64,000 nt of DNA, taken from Rhyacichthys aspro (taxonomy: Eukaryota; Chordata; Actinopteri; Gobiiformes; Rhyacichthyidae). Positions 27,831 through 40,000 of this stretch are shown here, in pieces (position 1 is the stretch's first letter; every line of letters begins with the position of its first letter). The translations under genes were made by a program, and so were the position numbers. The notes below the pieces were generated by a model, which saw nothing but the letters and a program-made list of their open reading frames with translations, had not been told where the DNA came from and did no database searches. Location: assembly GCA_036850595.1 (NCBI GenBank), contig CM072160.1, positions 16,347,906 to 16,411,905 on the forward strand, given 5' to 3'.

Positions 27831-28949
27831 GCCCTCCCTCTCCTGCTTTGCTCCGTAACCCACAATCCACCACGGGGCACGGGTACCTTAAAGTTTGGGA
27901 AGCAAATGTGGAGGGTTTTTTTTTTTTTTTTTTCCTGTGGCGCACCGCATTACATCTGGGCGCTAATCAGTCCGCCTCCATCAATCACTGCCATCACCTC
28001 CATAACCCTAACCCGATAGCATCCGCCCATTCGCCTGCCCACCCTTAAGTCTGGCCGTTTGAACGTCACTTCTCCGGACACACACACGCACACACACTGG
28101 ACGCATTTAGTAGAGTTCTTATGAGGGGTCTGGGAATTTGAATATTCACTGCTGACACTGTGCAGGCCTGGCTGGGGGCCACCGCCACCCGCTGCATGTT
28201 GGGGCAAAGACCACCCCCTCACTCGGAGCTGTAGCTGTAGAAATGCATTCTATAAAGACACACATTTTTTATTTTTTTTTTAGTAATAAATTTAAGATGA
28301 TAAAAGGTGAATGTTGCGCCAAGTTCTGCAAGAGATAATGAGTAAATGCGTGAGTCCCTGCTCCACTGTCTTTTTGGATCATACATTGACAATAAAAGTA
28401 TAATGAAATGTATGATAATTTAAAAAAAAGAAAAAAAAAAAGATAAAATCTTACTGAAATTTTCCAAAGCTTATAATAAAGTTTTGCTGCATTTCATTCA
28501 AAACGTATATCAATATTTAAAATAAAGCAGAGTCTTGGCCCAAACTGCTTGCTTTGCATATTTAATACAACAATTAAAAACAACTTGCAACGTGCATTAA
28601 TGTTCTAGTATATTTCACAAAGTAATCAGGTCACATAAAAGAAAAAGTTAAACTTTAAAGCCAAATTTAAAGCGTTTTAATGTGAAGCACAAGCGTGGAT
28701 TTTGATCAGCTTTTATCATGAGCTACAACTTAAAAAAAAAAAAAAAAAAAAGTCGATGCAAAAAGTAACCAAATCAATTCCAAGTAGTTTATTGACTGCG
28801 AGTAATTCAATCGATTGCCTGCAATATTTTACAAATCACTTCATTACTCCATGCAATTAATTCAACCCAAAATCAACTGAATTCGAAGCGGGACAATCAT
28901 GCAACACAAATATGAGTCAGTACGCATCACGCTGACAGAAACTTCCAGC

Positions 28950-29880
28950 GCTCCCGGACAACTCCATTTGCACAAAGTTACCATCCTCGTCTTCTCCTCT
29001 TAACTCGACATCGTTCTGTTCTTTCCCACAACTTTGTCCCCTTCGCGCGGACGCGGAGCAGCAGCCTGTGCACAGATCTCTGAGCAATAACTGCCGCTGC
29101 ACTAGACCTGGCATTTGAACCTCGACTACACACACCACTTTACACTACAGCGCCCACTACATGCAACCGCCTTTTGTAATAGCAGAGCTCTTACACAAAC
29201 TTCTCCCCAATCGCTCACTCAACTTTAAAGTTTACTCGTGACAGCGTCTGACTTTGACTTCGCGTTTTCCGCTTTTTCACGCGGCGACATCATCACTTTT
29301 CACTCCCCAAAACTGAAGACTGATGAAGCAAAACTCTGAACACACGCAGTGATACAGCGACAGGCGGATAGGTACAGAAGATGGCATGTTGGAAAAGGCA
29401 AAAAAAAGAAAGGGATGTTGCACCTACTCGTGGCCAGTTTCCGTGCCCTGCCCTTGGACCTCATGGTGCCAGTCTCTCGTTTGGATTTTTCTCGGATCTT
29501 TTTTTTTCCTTTTTGTTTTTTCTCTGTCCTTTTTCTCGGGGTTTTCTCAATCCAAACGCGCTATCTCTCCAGCATTGTCAGTCTGGACACCTTCGCACAT
29601 GCGCACATATCCCCCCCACACCGCCGCCACCGCCAATACCACTTCGCCCCCAAAAAAAGAAAAGTCTGCCGGTGTCCAGAAGAAGAAGAAGAAGAAGAAG
29701 AAGAAAAAAAAAAGTTTGAGACGATGTATGACTTTGATATGATCCTGATGTGGGACGGAGGGAAGGAGACGCGGAGCGAGCGCACACTTCTCCTTTGGTC
29801 TCACATTTTCAAACGGTCGCTGAGTGAGAAAGTGGGACACGCTGCGAGCGGAGGTCCGACCTTGTGCTGATATCGGGTCG
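28950..29880. promoter_or_regulatory. CpG-rich island, possible promoter
   Basis: CpG dinucleotides are frequent for nearly 1 kb (TTCGCGCGGACGCGGAG, CACGCGGCGAC, GACGCGGAGCGAGCGC), unlike the AT-rich flanks. It includes a GAA microsatellite at 29679-29705 and long pyrimidine tracts. Overlapping frames on both strands (for example 29349-29870 plus) are repeat-driven. No matching gene body was found in either direction, so it could be an orphan promoter or the first exon of a gene with very distant exons. Confidence 0.35.
29679..29705. repeat. (GAA)n microsatellite
   Basis: About nine AGA units followed by an A-run; the plus strand is pure purine. Confidence 0.95.
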
Positions 29881-30639
29881 AGTGTTCTCCAGAGTCAAGG
29901 GAACTTTGTGATTGAAAAGTCTAGGGCAGGTTAAAACAGAGAGACCAAGTAGTAAACATTACTTTTTATTTTTTAAAATTTTTTTGGAAAACGAATTACG
30001 TTTTCTGAGGGTGATTGATTTTTTTTTAAACAACTGAATAATGTCTGTTTTATCAATATTGCCTCAATATTTCCACATTCGATAAAAGCAACCGTTCAAA
30101 ACTGGGCCAAAATAAATAAATATGAACATGAGTGAACACGCAGTCCATCTTGAGGCACAGAAGTCCAACTGTTCATTTTAGAAACATAACTAAAATTTTA
30201 ATAAATAATAAATATATGACGTTCTTTAAATAATGTCAGCATTTACGTCCATTCATCGCAGTTAAAGCTACAGTAGACATTTTGGCTTCTGATCCTGCCC
30301 ACCTCTTCTAACTTCTAAAGATGAAATAGCTTTTGAAATTTGAACTTAGCCAATCAAAATCCTTTGCAGAATCAGGTTTTGAACAGAGCCAATCTCTTTC
30401 TAAACATTTAAACTCCTTCGCAAGAGTTGTTCATGTTTAAACCATAGAGAACTAGAAGAAGAGGCTCGTGTATTTTAATTTCTTCACTTATTTCCTTAAA
30501 AAAATCGCTTTTTCTTCTTTTCTCCTGAGCACCGAGCTGACACCTCCATCTCCCCAGTTTTTTTCCTCCTTCTTCTGACTATTCTTCATATCTTAAGTGC
30601 TCAAGTGTGTTAATACGTGCCTGCGTGAGACGCCCGTGC

Positions 30640-31130
30640 GTAATTTTCATCACTCGGTAATAACAGCGGGTTTTGAAAAGGATGTTTTTCTTTGGCCAAT
30701 CCAAGTAAATGTCTAGGAAAAGGAGAAAGAGCAGTTGGTTTCATCCCAGTGGCTGGAATATACTGTTGGAATACATTTTTCCCCCTGCCCTTCATGGAAA
30801 ATGCCACATTTCATAAAAATAGTGGCATCTACAGCAAAGTCAATAAAATCACTGCACGTCTGTTGCTATCACATAAACATTTTATGGAGGGATATTTAGA
30901 AAGTGAGTCATGAGCTACCAAGAAATTTGAAAACAATAAATACAAAGCCTTTATATGTTTTCTCAAAAAAATGGCAAAATAAAGAGAAAGAGATAAAGCA
31001 TAAAAAAGTGTCTCGCATCCTTTTACGCAAATATTGCCTCTTTGCTACATGGAGAATTGGGGTAATTAAGTTAACTGCCTGGTAATTAGAGACGCATGAG
31101 ATCACGCTGACCTCAGAGAATGAACTTAAA
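30640..31130. promoter_or_regulatory. Candidate conserved non-coding element
   Basis: A repeat-free block containing GGGGTAATTAAGTTAACTGC and CTGGTAATTAGAGACGC (homeodomain and HNF1-type words) after a long AT-rich but non-simple stretch. Overlapping short frames on both strands show no domain. Confidence 0.45.
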
Positions 31131-31174
31131 GTAAACAAACAGCAATGTTATTGTGAACCTGACTTATTGATTAT

Positions 31175-31460
31175 CGGTGCGTTCAAGTTGAGTGAACTTG
31201 TGACATCATGCCGTCATTAACGACAAAGACTGTTTTCTGATCAGACCGGTATAAATCAGGACTTGAGTTTAAACTAAACCTGAGCATGAGCCATACGTCG
31301 TGCATTTGCAATTCTATTTTTATACATATCAAAGCATTTTGTATATTCTGTAACTAAATGACAGAAACGATATTTTTCAAAATTTACGCTTTTTCAAAAC
31401 ACAAAAACGCTTCAGTAATGACGCCATGTTGTCACGGGTTTAATCAAGTTGAACGCACGG
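31175..31460. mobile_element. Short inverted-repeat (MITE-like) element
   Basis: The left end CGGTGCGTTCAAGTTGA matches the reverse complement of the right end, CCGTGCGTTCAACTTGA, at 15 of 17 positions. ATTAT flanks both sides (31170-31174 and 31461-31465). The element is 286 bp with no coding frame. I cannot assign the superfamily. Confidence 0.7.
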
Positions 31461-31899
31461 ATTATCAATAATTCAATTTCACAACATAGTACTGGCCCTA
31501 TATTTACTTTGAAGTCCTTTTATCGGGTCAGTGTGATTTCATGCAGTTCTAGACCAATCTTGAACGAGACACACTGAACTACGCAAAATATCTGGAGATT
31601 CTCAGTCATCCAGGACATAGGCTATTCATTTAGGTTTTGAATTTTTGTTAAAAAAGAGGAATGGCTCTCGTTAAACAATTGTGGATATTTTCCTTCTCTC
31701 CATGTGTCATTTCAGACCTATCATGTCTCCAATGTTCTCCATGACTAACCAAGAAAATGATGATCCAGGTTAATCCACATCAAATACATCTAATGATCCA
31801 CAACCAGTCACACCTCTCATCCACGGGCCTCGACTTTAAAACGCAGATCCCAAGTCCCAAACTAAATGTAAAACTAATGTGTGTTCTGGCTAAACGTGC

Positions 31900-32660
31900 C
31901 CATTTAGAAAAGGTTAATACTGATAGGCTCCTTTATTGCGGTTGTAGCACGCTCTACCTCTGCGGTAATGACATAAACGCTGCTATTAAGTGGGTTGCGC
32001 CTTTACGCACCGCGCCTGAGAGGGTGGCGCGCGGCTCGTAAGCAAAAAAAAAAAAAAAAAAGAACTCCATCTCATATACATTCACATAAAGAGGGAGAGA
32101 GGGTTGGGTTGAGGCGGCGCGCTCAATTAGCCTAAATGGAAACAGTTTCATTCAGTGCAATAACTCAGCCTCGCGTACCGCTCTCGTGCTGCACTCTCTC
32201 ATATCTTATTTATGATGATACACTGGACCCTGTGACAAGGCGGAGCGCGCGCACGTATCCCCAAAGCCACAGGGTTGTAATTATTAAAAATTAATTGAAT
32301 TGTGGCCCCCCGTGTCTGATAGAACAAATCTAACACTTCACCTTTTATTTTAGCTAACATCACAGCCATCTTCAGTCACGTGTTTGATGTTTTTTGGATT
32401 TGTTTGTTTGTTTTAGGGTTTTTGGAGTGGAGGTAACAGTGTAACGGGGTTGCAGCTGTTAAGGGGTTAAATCAAATAACATAATCTGTATTAGGGGGGC
32501 TGCATGGACGAAAAGCGAAAAGGGAGGCCCCCAGGCAAAAGGAAATTACCCGCGCCCGCGTGACCTTTGAGCAAAGTAATCAATCAAGTGATCAGCGGGG
32601 ATATTTATCACCCCTTCTACAAACCAACTGCCTCACAAGCAAAGCACAGACGGAAGAGGA
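31900..32660. promoter_or_regulatory. Candidate conserved non-coding elements
   Basis: Three closely spaced repeat-free blocks, at about 31900-32040, 32260-32360 and 32450-32660. They have TAATTATTAAAAATTAATTG, GTAATCAATCAAGTGATCAG and a DR1-like TGCTCAAAGGTCA on the minus strand near 32560. There is an A-run at 32043-32060. No gene was seen. Confidence 0.4.
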
Positions 32661-32693
32661 GACTCTGGAATGACGGACTCAGACCTTTTTTCC

Positions 32694-32775
<82 letters not shown>
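32694..32775. repeat. (ATT)27 microsatellite
   Basis: A perfect trinucleotide run of about 82 bp, which gives a poly-Leu frame on the plus strand that is not a gene. Confidence 0.97.
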
Positions 32776-32979
32776 TTATCCACACATTTTGATAGGAAAG
32801 CCCTCAATGATTTTATTTATTTATTTATTTTTATTTTATTTATTGTCGTTCCGGGCCTTGCGCATTTTACGCACAGTTCTTTCCTTAACGCTTCACAGTA
32901 CAATATTACATAATACATCAGTCCTAATATATTGTAATAATTTGACTTTATTTTCTTCCTCATCTAAGTCACATTTGTC

Positions 32980-33200
32980 CATCCAAAGCCTCCAGTGCGT
33001 TTGCTGGGCCCGTGTGGTTCGCGCGTGCTGCCCCTTTGTGGGGAGTTATTGACCCAATCAAACGAAGCAAGCGCCTCCAATGAACGGCAAATGTCATGGA
33101 ATAAGAATTACGCAAACGAATCCTCTCTTATTAAGAAATCGATTGTAAATTTTGAATGGTTATGGCGAATTTCATTTTTACATGGAATTAATTAGAGTTT
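32980..33200. promoter_or_regulatory. Candidate conserved non-coding element
   Basis: Balanced left half, then GGTTATGGCGAATTTCATTT and ATGGAATTAATTAGAG with paired homeodomain cores. There is no repeat. The 66-codon plus frame has no recognisable product. Confidence 0.4.
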
Positions 33201-33920
33201 CACGTTAATATTGAATCAAAAAGTCTTTGTTTGTATGTTAAAAAAATCACTTTATTTTAACTTGTGAGTTTAAAGCTTTTTAATAAATCCATCTTCCAAC
33301 AAACAATGTAAATATACATCAGCGTGAGCAGTGTAAAAACAAAATGAATAATTTTAATCAACATAAATGACTTTTTCTTGTCTTTGATCGTTATCAGTTG
33401 ATCTTTATTAATTGAACATGAATGGCATTATAACTGTAAAGCAAAACTTTTTTTTCATTTTGGTGTCAAAATATTAATAAACAACTGATTCACAATTGAT
33501 AATTCATTCTATTGGTCTTCACAGAAATAAGTGTCTCAGATCATTCAGTAACAAATCACAAAAAGCGTCGTTCTTCGTCAAAGCGCGTCTCCAGATTCGT
33601 TCACGGAACCGAACCGAGACGAACTTCTTGGAAATTGTTGATGCTCTACCGCCATCCTGTGGGCTTCACTATGAACTGTCCCTGATAGAAAAAGACAATT
33701 TGAGAAGAGAGGGTGAAGGGAAGATCATAAGTGACAAAGAAGTCACTGTGAATCCTGATTTAAATGGATAAATATTACATCAACATACCTGCTGCATTCA
33801 GGTGTTTGAAGAATCAGTCTTGCTCAGGATTCTACAAATGCACTCTAAAGCAGAGAGTAATGTGACTGATTCATGACCAGGACTGACATGTACAAAAGCA
33901 AAGTGCATTTTAACAATCAC
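33201..33920. other. Gene-free stretch
   Basis: AT-rich to 33530, then a more balanced segment with a 91-codon plus frame (33496-33771) without any recognisable domain. Nothing else was seen. Confidence 0.4.
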
Positions 33921-34110
33921 CTGCTCAGGGACCCAGAATGGAAGACCGATTACGATGCGCTCCGGAGACGATTTGTGGAAGCGGTATTGATAGTCCTCGT
34001 GTTGGACCTCGGACATATTTATCTGTGAGAAGTGCTCGGCGGGGATAGGCTCACACTGAAGACACCCATTCATCACTCCAGCTGATCTTCCCATTCCCTC
34101 CGTCCTGACG
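33921..34110 (-). CDS. Unrecognised putative coding exon
   Basis: A 190-nt open segment is bordered by an acceptor (TTGTCTCGTCTTTCTAG) and a donor (GAGCAG before GTGATT). It reads GMGRSAGVMNGCLQCEPIPA, then EHFSQINMSEVQHEDYQYRF and HKSSPERIVIGLPFWVPEQ. Composition is protein-like, with balanced residues. An internal ATG at 34094 has G at -3 and +4, and ATAAATAAA lies about 65 nt further upstream, so this could also be a first exon. I do not recognise the family, and no partner exon was found on either side. It lies 1.9 kb past the scn4b 3' end on the same strand. It may be a chance open stretch. Confidence 0.35.
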
Positions 34111-34648
34111 CTAGAAAGACGAGACAAGTAATCAATGGGACAGTCGATCCAGTTTATTTATCTCCGTTTCCAGGAACAAGAGACAGTGGGATCCTTGTCA
34201 AGTTCCCGGTTGCGGGGTAATTAAGGGAAAAATGGGAAGCCTATAGGAGCAGAGAGTAAATGTCAATAAAGTGTAATGTCTGCATGATAGTGGACTTGAA
34301 CTTGAAGCAGAAATCAATGTGGCGTGTCAAAAAATGGAGTTAAGTTGTCAAAGAAAGTTACATTTATATGCCAGATTCTTCAATGTCCCATCAACAGGTG
34401 ATTCTAGGTTTTTCTTTCTTGTGCATAAGCATGTTTTTGTTACAAGACAAGAAGGAAGTAAGCTGTTTACATTGTCTATTGTGAGGGCAAGGAGAATCCA
34501 GATTGGTTTTTATTATATCATATTTTATTATGACACAAGATTGACAATTACAATATGAACAAATTTCTTCAAGACAATATGTCATTATTATTGTCTTCAA
34601 GCAACTATTGAGGTCCATTTAATGTGCTCCTAACCCAAAAAATTATAT

Positions 34649-34761
34649 AAGAGAATAAAGGTCACAGAGTGTACCCCCAAAAGAAGAGAATTTGATGTTT
34701 ATTTGTTGCTTTTTTGTTGTTGTTTTGTTTGTTTTTTTATAAGAGAATAAACGTCCCAGAG
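34649..34761. repeat. Short direct repeat
   Basis: ATAAGAGAATAAAGGTCACA and ATAAGAGAATAAACGTCCCA, each followed by GAGT, occur about 90 bp apart. A T/G-rich spacer (TTGTTGTTGTTTTG) lies between them. They could be remains of a target duplication around a degraded insertion. Confidence 0.5.
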
Positions 34762-35979
34762 TCACATGATCCAAACACATTGAATTGAAATAGTTTTTTC
34801 TTTATTTCAAGAAATGAACTGAGATGGATGAGAACTGGCACTAAATCTACTTTATGGCAAAGAATAATTGTGACACAAATATTTTAAACAAGCTATTTTA
34901 TTTGTTTATGGGATCAGTGTGAGTCTGCAGTGCCATTATTAGTTTCACCATTTACCGATATCCACTGCTTGTTGAATAACGTTCTCCCTGTTGTCTCTCT
35001 GTTGTTTGTCTTGTTTGTATATCTGTTGTCAACGATGACCTTCAATAAAAAACCTTGTCTGAACTCTATTGTCTGCATTTTTGAGTCTCCCTGTTGTTTG
35101 TTATAAGAGTCCTAATTAGAAGAATTTTGTATTAGGCAACGTGATGCATTTTGGAAAGAAAAAAAAAAAAAAGTTTAGCTGAAAATGTACCACAAGAGTG
35201 AAATTGAAAAACTGTCATAGAAAAACATTCACACCAAAATGGGAGAAGGATCAGAACCTGAACAACAAACTTGTGGGGTCTGTGATCCAGCAGACTTTAA
35301 GCTTGGTTTTAATAAAAATAATACAGTGAAGGTTGAAATTTTTTTTTTTTATCCCAAGAAATCTTAACACAAGAACTACAAAAAACAAACATACAGTGAA
35401 TCAGAAACTTGTGAATGTACACCTGACATGGCTTTACTTTTGGTGTTTATGTGTGTCGGTTTGTCTCCCCCTAGTGGCAACTTTCACTATCTACAATAAT
35501 GAAGTAAGTGAGAATATTTCACAATTTTCACAATTCTTTCCCAAAAGACGAAAAATAAAATAGCTTTTGAGCCATGACTCTCTTTTGTGGAGTCCCCCTG
35601 ACTCAAGTTCATTGAAGAGATGCTACAGGAGAAAGAATGCATGATACTGTAAAAGCCCTTAGGTATCTTGTGAAAAAAGATCACCATGGGGAAAAAAAAC
35701 AAACTACAATCTAAGAAACTGATGAAGAAAAGGAGACTCTAACTTCAGACAAAGTTGCAACATTGGGGGATGTTGAGCTTACATTATTTTCTCCATTAGC
35801 AATCATGGAAATACTTAATCTAAAGTAATGCTACAACAGAATCCACAGTTGGGTGACACCTATTCATACTGGGGAGTTTTGAATAACACAACACCAACAC
35901 AGTCAGAAAAAAATGTCTTAATTCTCTGATCTGCTTTGAAAAGTTGATTGTAAACGAATAAAAAAGACCACACAGTGAG
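34762..35979. other. Gene-free stretch beyond the scn4b 3' end
   Basis: It contains a plus-strand CTTCAATAAAAAACC with a T-rich follow-up near 35040, which could be a retroelement or transcript end. Several A-runs and the CTCF-type motif at 35465-35477 are also here. No coding signal was seen. Confidence 0.5.
35465..35477 (-). promoter_or_regulatory. CTCF-type motif downstream of scn4b
   Basis: The minus strand reads CCACTAGGGGGAG, a close match to the CTCF core. It lies about 0.5 kb beyond the scn4b polyadenylation signal, between scn4b and the regulatory-looking left half. Confidence 0.4.
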
Positions 35980-35997
35980 AGTCAAGTTCAATCAGTT

Positions 35998-36003
35998 TTT
36001 ATT
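35998..36003 (-). terminator. scn4b: Polyadenylation signal of scn4b
   Basis: AATAAA on the minus strand. About 22 nt later comes CTGTGTGGTC and then a T-run, a normal GU/U-rich downstream element, so cleavage should fall near 35980. Confidence 0.6.
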
Positions 36004-37074
36004 TCTAGTATGTTTTGTAACAAGTCAAAGTTTGAGGTGCATAGTCATGAAGGGAGCATGAGCAACATGGTCACAAAGATGGACAAACAGCTGGACATTC
36101 AGAGCAAGTGGACCAGGAAAACAGGAGTTTACATTGTATTCTAATGTGAGTCAGAAATCATTGGCAAAGGGAGGAAAAAGTAGGAATTTGCTGTAACATT
36201 AAGGATTGGCTCTAATGACTACATTTTTATATCAGTGTCAGTATAAGGTTATCGCAGGGTGGGTAAATAAACACTAATCCAATTGAAAATGTAATAGTGA
36301 TAAAATGTAAAGTCAATCTGTGCTTATTTTTAACATCTTTAACTTATGATCAGCGGGATGATCTCACTTTAGATTTAAATTAGGCAGTTCAGGTTTCTAT
36401 ACGTTGCTGAATTCAATCAGACATAAAAATCATCACCTTCTTAAGCATATGTGACAATTCTAAATACTTTTTCTTTATATTATTTTTTTGGACTGTGGTG
36501 AAGTTAGCTTTACTTTTGGTCGTTGGAATGTGGTTTGACTCTTGGCACGGCAGTGAGGGTTTGTCAGTTAAGTTACGGGATAGAGTGACAACATATTCTT
36601 GTGGTTTACTAGGCCCATAGGTATTGTGTGTAATTGTAATAGTCTTGTAACACCAGCAGACGTGAGACTCTTGGATTGGCAGTATGAGTTTCAGCCGCTC
36701 TGGCAGTAAGAACAATACTAACTCGAAGGAACCGTATGGTTATTCAGAGTTCCAATTGTTATATTTTAAACCATTATAAATAATTAATTAAATGAGTTTT
36801 TTGAGAACATTTAGGTAAAGTGTACATTAAAGTCTTAACTGTTGGTTCTAAACTTACAATTAAATCTTAAAATGATTTTATGGCAAATAGTCTATTTGTA
36901 GCACAAAAGCGATTAGCAAGAATGAGATGCCATACACAATAATCACTTTTTAGCAAAGGTTATAGTTAGCTCTAGAATAACTTTTTTTGTGTGCATCTAA
37001 ATGCCTCATAAATATTACATGTCCCATCAGTTAGTGACATTGTTTAGTGTGCCAGTCACAGTAAACACCAAATG

Positions 37075-37088
37075 CCACTAGGTGGCAG
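37075..37088 (+). promoter_or_regulatory. CTCF-type motif in scn4b 3' region
   Basis: CCACTAGGTGGCAG matches CCASYAGRKGGCRS at every position. Short palindromic CCACTAGGTGG motifs also occur in some fish repeats, so function is uncertain. Confidence 0.4.
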
Positions 37089-40000
37089 TAATACATTTTT
37101 TACTGTGCCAGACTGCGCCACTGCAGAGAAGCACAGAGCAGAACTCAATACTGCAGCAATCACTACAAACAGTAGATGACCTAAGACCCATGTAAGTAGA
37201 AGACAGGTATTTCATAGTAGAACACAAGGAAGACCAGAAAGTACTAAAACCTTTTCCAATCCTGAATATGTTGTCATGGTTACCAGTCTGGTTTTAAATG
37301 TACACTAGGGTACTTCATGTCTACAGCCAGACATTGTTCTTGTAATTAGTCAAATAAACATGTAGCATTAAACAAAACACAGTTAGGTTGACTGACTTGT
37401 ATCTGGCCTTCCTAGAAACAGAACAGCACTCCTCACACATATAAACACGTAGTGCTTTCCCAGGAAAGGGATCAATGAGCCTAAGGTTTTCTGAGAGAGA
37501 TGTCTTCATCTCCTCTAAAACTGTAAGGCATGTTTGATGGGTCTATTAAGATAATAGACACAGATGAAGACATAAGAGAAGAACATAGTGACCAGACACA
37601 GGGACCTGTTATGGCCTTATTGGTTAGGGTTATGCATCACATTCCCAAGATGAAAGCAATAATTTAGTTTTGCTTTGCCAAAAGGCGTGTGCAACCACAG
37701 ACAAACCCACTTCATGATATTGCTTTTCCCTTTTAGGAAGACTTTGGATATGTGCCCTCTTTACAGAGGAATAACATGAATGGACAGACAAGGAAGTCCC
37801 TGTGTCTGAATACAGTTTCCTTATAACATTCACAGCATCAAGGTAACAATGTCACTGTGCAGTGACACTCACAAACAGAACATAGGACAAGTCTAGACCT
37901 TAATACCATGATTAAAAAGCCCTCTTCAACCTCGTTATTAAACTTCCAGTTCTAGTATGTACAATGTACCACAAAAACATTTTCTCAGGTGCTGGATGTC
38001 ATTGTTTTCTCTCATAGTCTACCTCTGATGAAACAGTAAAGTAATTGCAAATGTGAATTGACCTGAAAGAAGAAGTCATAATAATCTAAAGCCCCAATCC
38101 AGTAAATTTACTCCGAGTGTAAATGGAGACTATTACTCCAATGTACAATACAAACCTAAGGGCAATACATGAGTAACACTAGTAGAACTCTGTAGACACA
38201 CACAATGGACAGTGCCTTGGACAGATAAAGTTTCAATCACAGCCGGTCCAGACACATTTATAAAGTGCCATAAAACAGGTTATTGCATAATCTGATGTCT
38301 GTCTTATTGCTTCCACTGAAAGCAGGAAGGAAAATGCACTCCAGTATCAGAGCAGCAGGCAAATAGAAGTGAACAAACAAAGTATAGAAAGTAGCTTCTT
38401 TCCGGGGAGACCATTCATGTGGTCAAATAGGTATTGATAAGATAAGGTAACTCGAGTATGAAGAAACGATGATGGATGTAAAGTTCCTTTCATTCTGTTA
38501 CGTGTGGCCACTGTGAGCAGTGGTAAAGTGCTGCATTGTTTGTATGCAAGGCCAGTCTACTGTGTCAAAAGGGGCTCCTAATGCGCAACTATGTGTCGCA
38601 TATGTGTGTGTGTTGGTGTGAAGCATCCAGCTGTCACAGCCATCCCAGCTATGTGGTAGTGCATGACAGCTCGAATCAGCCTGCTTCAACAGAGACACAT
38701 TCAGGGACCGGTCGAGTATCAGCTGAGTCTTTCATATTTCTGGATCTCTGTCACAAGTATTATGAAAATATAAAATGTGTGAATGTCAATGAACTGAGGA
38801 TGGTATGGATTTTCATTAGTGACAAGGAGCAAGGACACTTTGCCATTGCCAGCTGGACAGTGAACCTTTAACCCATCGGGTTATAGACATTCATCTGGTG
38901 ACAAACCTAACACATAATCACTCTAGTCAGTTAACTATACACATTTTGTTGTATATATTTTTGCTTTACCTGATGTAAATCTTCACATTCTTTAAAAGTG
39001 ATCAGAACCAGCATTACCAGGCTTGAGTTACTGGTAGCTGTAAACCTGCACATGTTGCTATCACAACACAACTATATGATTTCTGTTTAAATGCCAAAAG
39101 AAAAAGTGCTAACTTCTTAATTTTGTCTGGCAGACTTGTTCAACTGTATTAACACTTACTGGTGTAGTTGCTTTACTGTAAAAGACTTGAGTGGCACTGC
39201 CCTATACATAGTTAAAGGGGTGGGTTCTTTTTTACTTAAGACAGTGCTTCATTCAGTGAAGAGTAGATAAGAATATGGAACCTTATGAAATCATACAGGC
39301 ATGTTTCTGTCTGGATTGTGGTGCAAAGTTATATAAAATGCGCACATGCTAAAAATGCATTGGTTATTAGTCAGAAGCAGCATGGTTAAATTCATTCCTT
39401 TCTATAGAGAGCTAGGGAGTCTGGGGATTGTCCTTGAGGGTTTGGGTTGATTTTTTTAATACATTTTTCCTGTGTTTTTATCCTCCCACCAGCAGAGGGA
39501 GCAAAAGCAAAACAGGCACCTGTGTTTTATCTAAAGCAATCAAAAAAACTGTGCAGCACTGGATCCTCTAGTCACATTAGGAAGCCCAATTGTCAGCCTT
39601 TGCTGTCATCGAAAACATTTAGGACCCAGCTTCCCTAAAAGTGAGGCAAACATGGACCCAGTAGTAAACATGTAACTTGAAGTTCAGACTGGTTTGGCAG
39701 TAGAGATGGTTTGGTCAAGACAAAAAGAAATGATAATAGCTGTCTTTGCAACACATTACATTGCCATGTGTTGTCTGCTTTGCTTTAGAAATTTTACATC
39801 TTAGTTTAGAATAGAAACGGTTAAAAATGATCTTTTTTTCACTGTAAAAACTGCTTGTAAATTTGCCTTTTATCGCAGTTCAAAACTGAAGCGGGCTAGC
39901 AGTTTTGTGCTGTTCCTTAGTCAACAATATGGCAGTTCAAGGATTACGGCAATCCATCATGGCATCACAACGTTTGCAAGCTTGCTCACTGTTCAGGTTT

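Noticed and set aside
29349..29870. 173-codon plus-strand open frame
   Set aside because: It is built from pyrimidine tracts, CpG-rich sequence and the GAA microsatellite; it has a Lys/Glu run, no domain, and equally long frames overlap on both strands.
32567..33052. 161-codon plus-strand open frame with a long poly-Leu run
   Set aside because: The Leu run is the (ATT)27 microsatellite; the rest has no protein-like features.
36413..36715. 100-codon minus-strand frame with several Cys and sequon-like motifs
   Set aside because: It lies in the scn4b 3' region, has no recognisable domain and no splice partner.
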